From the NCBI GenBank assembly GCA_046329815.1, contig JAXLTY010000001.1, forward strand, positions 806,001-870,000: 64,000 bases of DNA, read 5' to 3'. The notes beneath the pieces were generated by a model. It had not been told where the DNA came from and did no database searches. It saw nothing but the letters and a program-made list of their open reading frames with translations. Shown piece by piece: positions 16,937 through 26,632 of this stretch (within the stretch, counting starts at the first letter, position 1; each line of letters opens with the position of its first letter). The DNA is from JADJSS01 sp046329815. Its GTDB lineage: Bacteria > Bacteroidota > Bacteroidia > Chitinophagales > JADIYW01. Position numbers and translations under genes: made by a program.

Positions 16937-17692
16937 ATGGATTACAAACAACGTTTTTCTGACCGTGTAGAAAATTACATTAAATACCGGCCTGGTTATC
17001 CTGATGAAATTATTCCAACTTTACAACTGGAAATTGGCTTAATGGCTGATGATGTTGTGGCTGATATTGGCAGCGGTACCGGAATTTCCGCCAAACTGTT
17101 TTTAGAAAACGGCAACACTGTTTACGGTGTCGAACCGAACGAACCGATGCGCAAAGCTGCCGAAGGTTTGCTTGGTGAGTTTGATAATTTCCATAGCATT
17201 CATGGCAGTTCAGAAGCGACAAACTTAAAAGGTAATTCTATCGATCTGATCGTTTGCGCACAGGCATTTCACTGGTTCGACAGAACAAAAACAAAACAGG
17301 AATTTCAGCGCATTGCTAATTCAAGTGCGCATTTGTGTTTGATCTGGAACGACAGGAAAGAAACAGAGCCATTTCAAATCGATTATGAAAAACTGATACA
17401 GGAATTTGCCATTGATTACAATGAAATTTCACACCGCAATATCACACCAGATATTATCGAAGATTTTTACGCGCCTAATAAATACAAAAAATTTATCCTG
17501 CATTACGAGCAGCATTTTGATCTGGATGGTTTGATTGGCCGCATTATTTCATCTTCGTATATGCCAAATCAAAACGACGCGAATTTTCCACAGTTAAAAA
17601 ATGCTATAGTGCATCTTTTTGACAAGTATAAACAAAACGAAATTATTACCTTTGCCTACAACACAATAATTTTTCTTGGAAAAATTAAGTAA
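16937..17692 (+). CDS. Class I SAM-dependent methyltransferase
   Basis: A 251-residue methyltransferase of the Methyltransf_11 / UbiE-like group. Motif I is VADIGSGTGISAKLF near residues 42-56, the acidic motif II is VYGVEPNEPM near 63-72, and motif IV is IDLIVCAQAFHWFD near 102-115. The HWFD sequence is common in small-molecule methyltransferases related to trans-aconitate methyltransferase, but the substrate is unknown. It is cytoplasmic. The gene sits between two heptamer-repeat spacers, one before its start and one before eno. Confidence 0.85.
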   Translation: MDYKQRFSDRVENYIKYRPGYPDEIIPTLQLEIGLMADDVVADIGSGTGISAKLFLENGNTVYGVEPNEPMRKAAEGLLGEFDNFHSIHGSSEATNLKGNSIDLIVCAQAFHWFDRTKTKQEFQRIANSSAHLCLIWNDRKETEPFQIDYEKLIQEFAIDYNEISHRNITPDIIEDFYAPNKYKKFILHYEQHFDLDGLIGRIISSSYMPNQNDANFPQLKNAIVHLFDKYKQNEIITFAYNTIIFLGKIK

Positions 17693-17735
17693 TCAGTAAA
17701 TAGAGCATGCAGTATGAAAATACTGTAATTGTCAC

Positions 17736-17770
17736 CATTTACTGCCTACTGTTTACTAAAAACTAAATAC
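17736..17770. repeat. Heptamer tract before eno
   Basis: Five 7-bp units in register: CATTTAC, TGCCTAC, TGTTTAC, then TAAAAAC and TAAATAC, ending 9 bp before the eno ATG. An inverted GCAGTAT/ATACTG pair lies just upstream (17709-17725). Confidence 0.65.
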
Positions 17771-17779
17771 TTTTAAAAA

Positions 17780-19063
17780 ATGAGTTACATCGTTTCCGTA
17801 CACGCACGACAAATCCTGGATTCACGTGGCAATCCAACTGTAGAAGCTGACGTTATCACCGAAAATGGTTTCGTTGGAAGAGCAGCAGTTCCATCAGGCG
17901 CTTCCACCGGCACACACGAAGCAGTAGAATTGCGCGATGGTGGAAAACCATATTTAGGCAAAGGTGTTTTGAAAGCTGTTGCAAACGTAAACACGCATAT
18001 CGCAGAAGCACTGGTTGGCGAAAATGTACTGAATCAACGCGAAATTGATTCTATTTTATTAGAATTAGACGGAACGGAAAACAAGAAAAAATTAGGCGCG
18101 AACGCAATTTTGGCGGTGTCTTTAGCAGCAGCAAAAGCAGGCGCGCAGGCAGCAGGTTTGCCATTATACAGATATGTTGGTGGAACGAATGCGCGCACCT
18201 TGCCCATTCCGTTGATGAATATTTTAAACGGTGGTGCACATGCTGATAATAAAATAGATTTCCAGGAATTTATGATCGTTCCGGTTGGCGCTGATACATT
18301 TTCAGATGCCTTGAGAATGGGCGTTGAAATTTTTCATAACCTTAAAAAAGTATTGAAAGCAAAAGGTTACTCAACTAATGTTGGTGATGAAGGTGGTTTT
18401 GCTCCGGAAATAAAAAGCAATGAAGAAGCGATTGAAACAGTTTTAAAAGCAATTGAAACGGCTGGCTACAAACCAGGCGAACAAGTAAAAATTGCGATGG
18501 ATGCTGCCGCTTCAGAATTCTATGACGCAAAAAAGAAAAAATATATTTTCCATAAATCAGATAATAAAGTTTTGACTTCTGAAGAAATGGTGGATTATTG
18601 GGCAAAATGGGTGAAAAAATATCCGATTGTTTCTATTGAAGATGGTTTGGCAGAAGACGACTGGAAAGGTTGGAAATTATTGACAGAATCTGTTGGTTCA
18701 AAATGCCAGTTGGTTGGTGATGATTTGTTTGTAACGAATGTAAAACGATTAAGCGAAGGCGTTAAAAATAATATCGCGAATTCAATTTTGGTAAAAGTAA
18801 ACCAAATTGGTTCATTAAGCGAAACGATTGACACCGTTGATTTAGCACACCGAAACAGATATACATCCGTGATGAGCCATAGAAGCGGCGAAACAGAAGA
18901 CAGCACGATTGCTGATTTAGCAGTTGCGTTGAATTGCGGACAAATCAAAACCGGTTCGGCATCGCGCAGCGACAGAATGGCGAAATATAACCAACTATTG
19001 CGCATTGAAGAAGAATTAGGCGAAGAAGCATATTACCCTGGAAAAGGTTATCGATTTTATTAA
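17780..19063 (+). CDS. eno: Enolase
   Basis: Interconverts 2-phosphoglycerate and phosphoenolpyruvate in glycolysis. It has 427 residues, full length. Markers include ARQILDSRGNPTVEAD at the N-terminus, the substrate loop PSGASTGTHEAVELRD, metal ligands in KIAMDAAASEFYD, SIEDGLAEDDWKG and QLVGDDLF, the catalytic lysine in ILVKVNQIGSLSE, and the enolase signature SVMSHRSGETEDSTIADLAV near 364-383. It is monocistronic, with a strong terminator after it. Confidence 0.98.
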   Translation: MSYIVSVHARQILDSRGNPTVEADVITENGFVGRAAVPSGASTGTHEAVELRDGGKPYLGKGVLKAVANVNTHIAEALVGENVLNQREIDSILLELDGTENKKKLGANAILAVSLAAAKAGAQAAGLPLYRYVGGTNARTLPIPLMNILNGGAHADNKIDFQEFMIVPVGADTFSDALRMGVEIFHNLKKVLKAKGYSTNVGDEGGFAPEIKSNEEAIETVLKAIETAGYKPGEQVKIAMDAAASEFYDAKKKKYIFHKSDNKVLTSEEMVDYWAKWVKKYPIVSIEDGLAEDDWKGWKLLTESVGSKCQLVGDDLFVTNVKRLSEGVKNNIANSILVKVNQIGSLSETIDTVDLAHRNRYTSVMSHRSGETEDSTIADLAVALNCGQIKTGSASRSDRMAKYNQLLRIEEELGEEAYYPGKGYRFY

Positions 19064-19084
19064 GAATACAAGACAACACCATAT

Positions 19085-19123
19085 AAAAAAACAGGAAGAT
19101 TTTTAAAATCTTCCTGTTTTTTT
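19085..19123 (+). terminator. Strong intrinsic terminator after eno
   Basis: Long hairpin: ACAGGAAGATTTT from 19091 pairs with AAAATCTTCCTGT from 19105, flanked by A-run and T-run, so potentially bidirectional. Confidence 0.9.
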
Positions 19124-19147
19124 ATATTTGACCGTAAATAATAAATA

Positions 19148-20158
19148 ATGAAATCGGTTTTCATAAATTGCTTGTTCTTTTTCTTTGTTGGTTTTAGCTT
19201 ATTAGCTAATGCTCAATCTTATCCTGAATTAATAAAACTGACTAAATCTGCTACTAAACAGAATTATGAAGAGAGTGAAGAGAAAATCTCAAAAACAGTA
19301 AAAAAGCATAAAAACGATCCGTATGTATATCTAGAAAGATATTTCTTTTATTATAAATTTTATAAAAATGAGCTGGCATTACAAGATATCAATAAAGCAA
19401 TAGAACTAATGCCATCTAAATATCTTTTTTATGAATACAGAATAGATGTACTATTTGAAATGGATAAATTGGAAGACGCATGGAAAGATATAAGCACCAT
19501 TTATGCGATGGATAAAACTATTCCGGATAGTTATGTTTATCGTGGTCAATATTTTTTTAAATGTGACAGTTTACAAGCATCTTTTCAAAATTTCAACCAA
19601 GCCATTTCTATTTATGAAAATAACAATGCACAATGTTGGGTTATGTCAAGATGCTATCGAGGTAGAGGAAATCTGAATTTAGCATTTGGAAATACAGACA
19701 AGGCAATCGCCGATTTTACAAAAGCTATTACAAAAGCAAGAGATGCAAAAAAAGACAATTTACTGATACTAAGAGCAAAAGCACAGTTCTTGAAAAATAA
19801 CATATCTAGCGCGCAAGCAGATATTGAAGCTGCTCTTGATTATAAACCTGACACTTTAACATTAGGATATATTTATGCATTAAAAGGAAATGCAGGTGAA
19901 GTAGAAGTCTTAGTGCCAAATATACTTTCCAAAAAAGCATCGTGTGATCGTTGTAAAGCTTCAATGATTTACGACGTTGCTTGTTATTTTGCTATTTTAA
20001 ATAATAAAGAAAAAGCATTACAATATCTGGAAAAATCAATACAAATGGGTTTTAATAAATTCAATTGGCTTCTCATAGATTATGATATGAAAAACATTAA
20101 AAACACACCTGAATTTATTGCACTAATTGAAAAATACCGGAATAATAAACAAAAATAG
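19148..20158 (+). CDS. Secreted tetratricopeptide-repeat protein
   Basis: A 336-residue protein with a signal peptide (MKSVFINCLFFFFVGFSLLANAQ) and several TPR-like helix pairs: ELALQDINKAIELMP, SFQNFNQAISIYENN, KAIADFTKAITKARDA, KALQYLEKSIQMG. Such periplasmic TPR proteins scaffold protein complexes, but the partner is unknown. Four cysteines, including KASCDRC near 265-271, could form disulfides. It starts directly after the eno terminator and stands as a single gene. Confidence 0.75.
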   Translation: MKSVFINCLFFFFVGFSLLANAQSYPELIKLTKSATKQNYEESEEKISKTVKKHKNDPYVYLERYFFYYKFYKNELALQDINKAIELMPSKYLFYEYRIDVLFEMDKLEDAWKDISTIYAMDKTIPDSYVYRGQYFFKCDSLQASFQNFNQAISIYENNNAQCWVMSRCYRGRGNLNLAFGNTDKAIADFTKAITKARDAKKDNLLILRAKAQFLKNNISSAQADIEAALDYKPDTLTLGYIYALKGNAGEVEVLVPNILSKKASCDRCKASMIYDVACYFAILNNKEKALQYLEKSIQMGFNKFNWLLIDYDMKNIKNTPEFIALIEKYRNNKQK

Positions 20159-20218
20159 ATTTCTGTAGTTTAAAATGATATTTTTACAAAATCAATCATC
20201 GAATAAAATTAAAATCAC

Positions 20219-20614
20219 ATGGACATTACACTAGAACAAGCAGAAAAAATTGTTGCAGCAGCAAAAGCAAAATCCGTAGAATTAGGATTAAAAATGAACA
20301 TTGCGGTTGTTGACGCCGGCGCAAATTTAAAAGCATTTGTACGCCAGGACAACGCATGGTTAGGTAGCATCGACATCTCAATCAAAAAAGCAAAAACAGC
20401 ACGTTTCTTCGATTTTCCAACAGGCGTTATCGGTTCACTTTCACAACCAGGCGGTTCTTTATACAATATCGAACATTCCAACGGTGGTTTAATTACATTT
20501 CCTGGCGGCTTGCCCATTAAAGTTGGTGATGTGGTGATTGGTGGCATCGGCGTTTCCGGTTCAACAGTAGAAAATGATCATATCGTTGCGGAAGCTGGTT
20601 TAGCTGCGCTGTAA
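20219..20614 (+). CDS. GlcG/HbpS family heme-binding-like protein
   Basis: A 131-residue single-domain protein of the GlcG/HbpS (former DUF336) family: NIAVVDAGANLKAFVRQDNAW near 25-45, SKKAKTARFFDFPTG-like middle, PGGLPIKVGDVVIGGIGVSG near 95-115. Relatives include the heme-binding sensor HbpS and proteins encoded near glycolate or diol oxidation genes; the family role is not fixed. No signal peptide is seen. It ends at a 16-bp-stem bidirectional terminator facing the convergent cytochrome gene. Confidence 0.85.
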   Translation: MDITLEQAEKIVAAAKAKSVELGLKMNIAVVDAGANLKAFVRQDNAWLGSIDISIKKAKTARFFDFPTGVIGSLSQPGGSLYNIEHSNGGLITFPGGLPIKVGDVVIGGIGVSGSTVENDHIVAEAGLAAL

Positions 20615-20632
20615 TACAAAAAGTCATAAAAT

Positions 20633-20667
20633 AAAAATAGGTCGAACAAAATGTTCGACCTATTTTT
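20633..20667. terminator. Bidirectional terminator, 16-bp stem
   Basis: AAAAATAGGTCGAACA at 20633-20648 is the exact complement of the sequence at 20652-20667 around a 3-base loop. A-run and T-run flanks make it work for both convergent genes. Confidence 0.92.
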
Positions 20668-20684
20668 ATTCAAATTACACAGTA

Positions 20685-21659
20685 TTAGTTTTGAGCTATT
20701 GAATTTTTTTCTACTTTATTTGGAATTGCTTTTAATGTTTTCAAATACGCATACATCGCGCTCAAATCACTGCTGTCCATGCCTACATACATTGTCCAAG
20801 GCATCACCGACTGATAATCTTTCGGCGATTTGTAATCCTGTAATTTCGTTTTGTCTTCAAACGATTTGAATTTACTGACAAACGTTGCTTCCGTCCAATA
20901 ACCAATTCCGGTTTCATTATCAGGTGTAATATTTGCCGAAACAATTTTCTTTCCTTGCGGAAAAATAAATTCGCGGCCACCTGCAAAATCCATACCTTCA
21001 ATAGGTTTGCCTTTAATAACATTGGTATGACATTCGGAACAACCTGCAGCGTTTACTAAATATTTGCCGTAATCAATCACATTATCTTTCGACGGCAAAG
21101 TGGTGAATTCTGCCTTTTTCGGAATGGTATTAATAATGAAGTTCATCGGAAAATCAGGTTTCGAAGATGGTGCATCATATTTCAACGGCTTCAGCGTTCT
21201 AATAAAAGCAATAATCGATTTTATATCTTCTTTGTCCATCGTTGCATATTTATGATACGGCATCACCGGAAATAGTGCTTTGCCGTTTTTGTCAACGCCG
21301 CAAGTAAAAGCACGCATAATTTCGCCATCTGTCCAGTTCTTTAAATTATAAGGTGTGATGTTTTTTGAATAAAACGTACCCGGAAAACCAAACTCTTTCG
21401 TGAAAACATCACCGCCTTTTCCTTCTGTTCCGGAAATTGGTGGTCCAGAGAATTTTGTCCAATCACGCTGTGCGTGACAATCCATGCAAACACAAACATG
21501 ATACGCTAAATATTCGCCGCGCTTGATCATTTCAGGTGTTGCTTCAATTTTCAGGTCTTCGGCTTTACCGACATTTGGCAATGCCAGTTTTACATAAGCC
21601 ATTCCACTTGCAACAATAATTACTACTATTACAAGAATGCGCTTGATCCATTTTATCAT
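20685..21659 (-). CDS. Membrane-anchored diheme c-type cytochrome
   Basis: A 324-residue cytochrome c with an N-terminal membrane anchor (RILVIVVIIVASGMAYV). It has two heme c attachment motifs, CMDCH near residue 60 and CSECH near 212, plus possible axial methionines in PVMPYHKYATM and SVMPWTMYVGM. This matches two-domain cytochromes related to the small subunits of periplasmic dehydrogenases and thiosulfate oxidation. It probably transfers electrons on the outer face of the inner membrane. The electron donor gene is not adjacent; the next gene upstream encodes a CMD-like protein. Confidence 0.87.
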   Translation of the reverse strand: MIKWIKRILVIVVIIVASGMAYVKLALPNVGKAEDLKIEATPEMIKRGEYLAYHVCVCMDCHAQRDWTKFSGPPISGTEGKGGDVFTKEFGFPGTFYSKNITPYNLKNWTDGEIMRAFTCGVDKNGKALFPVMPYHKYATMDKEDIKSIIAFIRTLKPLKYDAPSSKPDFPMNFIINTIPKKAEFTTLPSKDNVIDYGKYLVNAAGCSECHTNVIKGKPIEGMDFAGGREFIFPQGKKIVSANITPDNETGIGYWTEATFVSKFKSFEDKTKLQDYKSPKDYQSVMPWTMYVGMDSSDLSAMYAYLKTLKAIPNKVEKNSIAQN

Positions 21660-21734
21660 AATTTCATGTTATTACATAAAGTTATAATATGACATGCTCA
21701 AAAACAAATTTCCTGTAAAACTTAATATTGTAAA

Positions 21735-22283
21735 TTAGTTGATTGCGCACAGTCCGTCGCTTTCAATGCCTAACGGAATATTCATGAAGTTGTAATAATT
21801 TTCAGAAGCAATCATGTATGTAATTTCAACAATTTGCTTGTCGTTAAAATGTTGTTTTAATTGATCAAACACAACATCGCTTACTTTCTTGTTTTTATTG
21901 ACTTCGCGCGCATATTGCAGCGCAACTTTTTCTCTTTTGGTAAATTTAGATGATGTATCAAAATTGCCTGTTTCAAAGAACTTGTCATAGCCAACTTTGT
22001 TTTTGATGGCCATTTTTTGCGCGATATCCATACAGAAATGACATTCGTTTTCCTGTGCAATAAAGTATTTGATCATTAATTTTAATTCCGGTTCGATGTC
22101 TTTTATTGAACCATCAATTGAATTGAATTTCATCGAAACACCTAATAATTCAGGCACTCTTGTATAAAGCACTTTTGCAGGTGTAATGTTCTTTCCAAAG
22201 TATTTTTTAAAGGCAAAAAAGAAGAATTTTAATTTTAAACTTTTCGGATGCTCAATCGGAGCGATTCTTGGTACTGCTTCCAT
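21735..22283 (-). CDS. Carboxymuconolactone decarboxylase / AhpD-like protein
   Basis: A 182-residue CMD-family protein. The redox-type motif ECHFCMDIAQKMAI around residues 78-91 contains the CxxC pair typical of AhpD-like peroxidase-associated members; VAIEN-type downstream helices are replaced by VEITYMIASENYYNF. The family covers decarboxylases and alkylhydroperoxidase D-like thiol proteins; the CxxC favours the latter. It shares the strand of the downstream cytochrome gene, 75 bp away, perhaps in one transcript. The promoter of the divergent OmpH-like gene lies on its other side. Confidence 0.82.
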   Translation of the reverse strand: MEAVPRIAPIEHPKSLKLKFFFFAFKKYFGKNITPAKVLYTRVPELLGVSMKFNSIDGSIKDIEPELKLMIKYFIAQENECHFCMDIAQKMAIKNKVGYDKFFETGNFDTSSKFTKREKVALQYAREVNKNKKVSDVVFDQLKQHFNDKQIVEITYMIASENYYNFMNIPLGIESDGLCAIN

Positions 22284-22356
22284 TTTTTTGACGCAAATTT
22301 ATATGCAAATCAATGGTTTTGTGTTGCGTTTTTATTAATGTTTGGCTAAAAAAGTT

Positions 22357-22364
22357 TATCTTTG
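22357..22364 (+). promoter_or_regulatory. Promoter -7 box of the OmpH-like gene
   Basis: TATCTTTG, an exact TAnnTTTG match, 23 bp before the ATG at 22388. Confidence 0.55.
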
Positions 22365-22387
22365 CGCTTCAATTATTTTTATACTGA

Positions 22388-22990
22388 ATGAAAAATTTAT
22401 CACTTATTTTGAACGTTATTTTGTTTTTGTTGGTTGGCGTTCTGTTTTATTTACATTTTACAGGAAAAAAACCAAGTACAGTTCAACCTCAGATTATCAA
22501 GACGGATGGAAAAACGGTAACCGTTCCACAAATTGCATATGTAGATCTGGATTCTTTACAAGCAAATTATGGATTTTTTAAAGCAGGAAAAGCTGCGTTA
22601 GAAACCAAACAAAAAGCAATGGAAGCAGAATTGAACAGAAGCATTTCGTCATTTCAGGCGCAATACCAAAGTTTGGCACAAAAAGCGCAAACCATGACAG
22701 AAGAAGAAGGTATTGCAGCACAACAAAAACTGGCGGCGCAACAACAACAAATTGAAGAGCGCAAGCAAACTATGGAAAGTCAGTTTATGCAGCAAACTGC
22801 TGATTTCAATTATAAATTACAAGAAAAAATCATTGAATTCCTGAAAAAATATAATGCTGATGGCAGATATTCTTACATCATGCCATATGCGAAAGATCAA
22901 ATTAATTTGTTGTATGTAAATGAAGCATACAACATTACAGGCGATGTGATCAAAGGAATGAACGAAGAATATGTTGCTGAGAAAAAATAA
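22388..22990 (+). CDS. OmpH/Skp-family periplasmic chaperone-like protein
   Basis: A 200-residue protein with an N-terminal membrane anchor or uncleaved signal (LILNVILFLLVGVLFYLHF) and a long charged coiled-coil centre rich in Gln, Ala and Lys, typical of OmpH/Skp. IAYVDLDSLQANYGFFK near 48-64 is the conserved start of the Skp body, and YNADGRYSYIMPY near the C-terminus matches the tip region. Skp-like proteins hold unfolded outer-membrane proteins in the periplasm. No bamA or lpx genes flank it, so this is probably a paralogue. Confidence 0.87.
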   Translation: MKNLSLILNVILFLLVGVLFYLHFTGKKPSTVQPQIIKTDGKTVTVPQIAYVDLDSLQANYGFFKAGKAALETKQKAMEAELNRSISSFQAQYQSLAQKAQTMTEEEGIAAQQKLAAQQQQIEERKQTMESQFMQQTADFNYKLQEKIIEFLKKYNADGRYSYIMPYAKDQINLLYVNEAYNITGDVIKGMNEEYVAEKK

Positions 22991-22993
22991 TCT

Positions 22994-24214
22994 TTAATAA
23001 CTTACCGGAAATCCGCCAAAGTTCAGCAAATACTGTTGTTTTGACATTTTCTTACCAATTGGTGCATAGTCGTTCAGATAGGTTTGTGCCTGCAAATTTT
23101 CTAAATGCACTAAGTTATCTAAATTAAGATTAGCCGCAATATCCGGAACCAAATTCATGTTATATGGAAACACCGGATTGGTCAATAAATTGCGGTAAAT
23201 AATTAAACCTTTGACATTATTTTTTAATTCAGGTGGTAACACTACATAGTTTAAACCGGCAGCTTTCGCACGCAATGCGGCATCTTCATCGCCAAAAACA
23301 ATATTCACAAAACCATCCGAAGCAGCAATTTTAAATTCAACATCAGTAGTAGTTTTGTAGGTGTATGTTTTCGCATCACACAAGCAAATTGAAAAATAGC
23401 GAACATCCGTTAAACCAAACTGTGTGTTGTTAACCGCAAATGTTGGTGCTTTAAAACGCAGTATCGTCACCTGGTTTTTATTAAAAGTAATAGGCGTAAA
23501 CAAATAATGATTATCCAAATTCGGATACAAAAACGCGCCTGAAAACTTATAAAAGAACAAATCACTTGGTTTTTCTAAAAGACCCATCGCAGAAAGCAAT
23601 AACGAAATCTTATCGTATTTATCCTGAAATGACTCTTTAAAATCTTTTACAACGGGCACCGGAACATCAACAGCAGCACCTGTTTGCGTGTTGAATGCTT
23701 CGATTTTTGGTAATTGCACATTTGCATAATTATTATTTTTCGGAAGATAGTATCGCAGAATGATTCCTACATTTTCGATATGATCATTATACAAAATACT
23801 ATTCTGATATTTAGATGAATCTCCTGTAGTGCGCGCAAAAATATTAACTGTATAATTTCTGTTAGGTGCATTTGCATCGTTCGTAGATAAATATGGATTT
23901 ACATTTCCTGCATCTGCAATTATTTTCGTGTCAACCAGACTTGCCACACTGCTCAACGTATTATTGTCATATATATTATAACTCATGTAGCGCGCATAGC
24001 CATATTCACCTTTAATGCGAATACCAATCTGTTCGCCTTTTTTCCTTGCAAAAGAATATAAGAAGTAATTAACGTTCGAATCAGGCAATAATGGAAGTGT
24101 TTTGTTACTACCAATATTTTCCTGCCAGTACACTATTGCCGTTGTATCTTTTTTGCATGCATTGAAAAATAAAAATGATACTAAAATTAGAATTACCAAG
24201 CTGTATTTTCTCAT
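22994..24214 (-). CDS. Hypothetical lipoprotein
   Basis: Not recognised. A 406-residue protein with a lipoprotein signal peptide (LVILILVSFLFFNACKK, Cys at about 20). The mature part is rich in Asn, Tyr and aromatic residues with predicted beta-strands, and no catalytic motif is obvious. It may be a surface or periplasmic lipoprotein. Its stop lies 3 bp from the end of the convergent OmpH-like gene, and its start faces the relA/spoT gene across 172 bp containing an AT-rich inverted repeat. Confidence 0.65.
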   Translation of the reverse strand: MRKYSLVILILVSFLFFNACKKDTTAIVYWQENIGSNKTLPLLPDSNVNYFLYSFARKKGEQIGIRIKGEYGYARYMSYNIYDNNTLSSVASLVDTKIIADAGNVNPYLSTNDANAPNRNYTVNIFARTTGDSSKYQNSILYNDHIENVGIILRYYLPKNNNYANVQLPKIEAFNTQTGAAVDVPVPVVKDFKESFQDKYDKISLLLSAMGLLEKPSDLFFYKFSGAFLYPNLDNHYLFTPITFNKNQVTILRFKAPTFAVNNTQFGLTDVRYFSICLCDAKTYTYKTTTDVEFKIAASDGFVNIVFGDEDAALRAKAAGLNYVVLPPELKNNVKGLIIYRNLLTNPVFPYNMNLVPDIAANLNLDNLVHLENLQAQTYLNDYAPIGKKMSKQQYLLNFGGFPVSY

Positions 24215-24386
24215 GTGTGTATTGTTTCGTTAACAATAGGTTTTGAAATTACATTTCCTGAAAAGTGTTCGTGTGCTTATATTTTTTTATACGTTCTGAT
24301 GTACTTCTATTAAAATTAGCAAAAAAACTTTATTTAAGCGCCATAAGTTTTTTTATTTTAGAAAGTTGATTGTATATTGTACATAG

Positions 24387-26612
24387 ATGGACATAAACGC
24401 AGCCGCTGAAAAGCAAGCCATACTTAAAGATTATCGACAATTATTGCGATTAGCACAGCCACGCATGGAAGTTGGCGATGATAAGCGCATCAGGCATGCC
24501 TTTGAAATGGCTGTGGAAGCGCACAAACACATGCGCAGAAAAAGCGGCGAACCATATATTCACCATCCAATTGCCGTTGCCAAAATTGTTGCTGAAGATA
24601 TTGGTTTAGGCACCACTGCTATTATTTGCGCATTGCTGCATGATACCGTTGAAGACACCGAAATTTCTTTAGAAGATATTAAAAAAGAGTTTGGCGCTAC
24701 TGCTGCAAAAATTATTGACGGTCTTACTAAGATTAGCAAAATATCGCATCAGACAGAATCCATACAAGCCGAAAATTACCGTAAAATCTTATTGACTTTA
24801 AGTGATGATATTCGTGTAATTCTGATAAAGATTGCAGATCGTTTGCACAACATGCGAACGCTGGACGGACAAAGCAGAAAGAATCAATTGAAGATCGCTT
24901 CTGAAACCATTTATTTATATGCACCGCTTTCACATCGCCTAGGTTTGTATTCTATCAAAGGCGAACTCGAAGATTTGGCAATGAAATACACCGAAACTGA
25001 GAAGTATAAAGAAATTGCTGCCGGTTTAGAATCTACCAAAAAAGAACGAACAAAATACATCAATGATTTCGTAAAACCATTGCAACAGGAAATGGACAAA
25101 GCAGGATTGAAAGCCAATGTTTTTGGTCGTCCGAAATCTATTTCTTCGATTTGGAATAAGATGCGCAAAAAGGAAGTTGAATTCAATGATGTGTATGATA
25201 AATTTGCGATTCGTGTAATTTTAGATTCGCCATTAGAAAAAGAAAAAGAGGATTGCTGGCGCGCTTACTCTATTGTAACCGATAAATATTCGCCATCGCC
25301 AACGCGATTGCGCGACTGGATCTCTCATCCGAAAGGCAATGGTTATGAGTCATTGCATACAACAGTAATGGGTCCTGGCGGACAATGGGTTGAAGTACAG
25401 ATACGCACCAAACGCATGGATGAGATTGCGGAAAAAGGTTTGGCGGCGCATTTTAAATACAAGGAAAATAAATTTAAAGCACAGAACACCGCTGAAGAAG
25501 CCATAGAAAACTGGCTGATGCAAGTGCGTGATTTCTTAAAAAATCCGGATGTAAATCCGATTGAGTTTATCAATGATTTCAAGCTGCAATTATATCAGAA
25601 AGAAATTTACACCTTTACACCAAAAGGCGAACTAAAAATATTGCCTGCCGGCGCGACTGCTTTGGATTTTGCTTATTCAATTCATACCAATGTTGGCGAT
25701 ACAACGATTGGCGCGAAAGTAAACAACAAATTAGTTTCTATCAGTCATGTTTTGATTAATGGCGACCAAGTAGAAATTATCACATCACGCAAGCAAAAAC
25801 CAAGCGAAGACTGGATCAATATTGTTACTACATCACGTGCAAAATCGAAAATAAAAAATTCATTGCGCGAAGAAAAACGCAAGATTGCCGATGACGGAAA
25901 AGAAATCCTGACACGGAAATTCAACCAGATCAAAGCGAATTATACGAATGAAAACATTACATTATTAGCTTCTTTTTTTAAGATGCCAAGTCCATTGGAT
26001 ATGTTGTATGCTATTGCGAAAGGCACAATAAACTTAGCGGATCTCAAGCAATTGCGTGTGGTTGGCGGAAATTTGGAAATCATAAAACCGGAAAAAATTG
26101 GCAAACCAAAAGATGAAGAATATATACAACCTGATGAAAACAACAGTGATATTCCAAAAAATGCGGAATTAGTTATTTTTGATGAAACGTCAAAATTTCC
26201 ATATGAATTCGCAAAGTGCTGTGGCGCTATTCCTGGTGATGATGTAATTGGTTTTATTTCCATAAACGGCGTCATAAAAATTCACCGAACCGGTTGTCCG
26301 AATGTAATTAACTTAGCATCGAAATATGGTTATCGAATTATAAAAACACGCTGGACTGCTAATACAACACCTGCATTTTTAACTACTATAAAACTGATTG
26401 GTTTAGATGATATTGGCGTCATCAGTAAATTAACTACGATCATTTCCGGCGAAATGAAATTGAATATGCAATCCATTTCTATTGAAACGAATGAAGGCAT
26501 TTTTGAAGGTGTAATCAAAGTATTTGTGAAGAATAATGATCAAGTCAATAAATTAATTACTAAACTTAAATCCATCAACGGTATCAACTCTGTGATTAGA
26601 GAAGAGATTTAA
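24387..26612 (+). CDS. Bifunctional (p)ppGpp synthetase/hydrolase, RelA/SpoT homologue
   Basis: A 741-residue Rsh protein controlling the stringent response. The HD hydrolase region (about 40-190) keeps HHPIAVAKIV and the HD-ED motif LLHDTVEDTEI, so hydrolysis is probably active. The synthetase region (about 240-360) has RPKSISSIWNKM, FAIRVILDS and GNGYESLHTTV. A TGS domain (about 400-460, YTFTPKGELKILPAGATALD), the Cys-containing C-terminal region (FAKCCGAIPGDDVIGFI) and an ACT domain (about 665-741) follow. It is the typical single bifunctional Rsh of Bacteroidota. The next gene starts 20 bp downstream. Confidence 0.95.
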   Translation: MDINAAAEKQAILKDYRQLLRLAQPRMEVGDDKRIRHAFEMAVEAHKHMRRKSGEPYIHHPIAVAKIVAEDIGLGTTAIICALLHDTVEDTEISLEDIKKEFGATAAKIIDGLTKISKISHQTESIQAENYRKILLTLSDDIRVILIKIADRLHNMRTLDGQSRKNQLKIASETIYLYAPLSHRLGLYSIKGELEDLAMKYTETEKYKEIAAGLESTKKERTKYINDFVKPLQQEMDKAGLKANVFGRPKSISSIWNKMRKKEVEFNDVYDKFAIRVILDSPLEKEKEDCWRAYSIVTDKYSPSPTRLRDWISHPKGNGYESLHTTVMGPGGQWVEVQIRTKRMDEIAEKGLAAHFKYKENKFKAQNTAEEAIENWLMQVRDFLKNPDVNPIEFINDFKLQLYQKEIYTFTPKGELKILPAGATALDFAYSIHTNVGDTTIGAKVNNKLVSISHVLINGDQVEIITSRKQKPSEDWINIVTTSRAKSKIKNSLREEKRKIADDGKEILTRKFNQIKANYTNENITLLASFFKMPSPLDMLYAIAKGTINLADLKQLRVVGGNLEIIKPEKIGKPKDEEYIQPDENNSDIPKNAELVIFDETSKFPYEFAKCCGAIPGDDVIGFISINGVIKIHRTGCPNVINLASKYGYRIIKTRWTANTTPAFLTTIKLIGLDDIGVISKLTTIISGEMKLNMQSISIETNEGIFEGVIKVFVKNNDQVNKLITKLKSINGINSVIREEI

Positions 26613-26632
26613 ATTAATGCAGAGAAGGTAAA

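Noticed and set aside
24320..24354. A-run/T-run hairpin as a terminator
   Set aside because: It lies between divergent genes (lipoprotein and relA/spoT), where no terminator is expected, and the stem is only A/T with two GC pairs.
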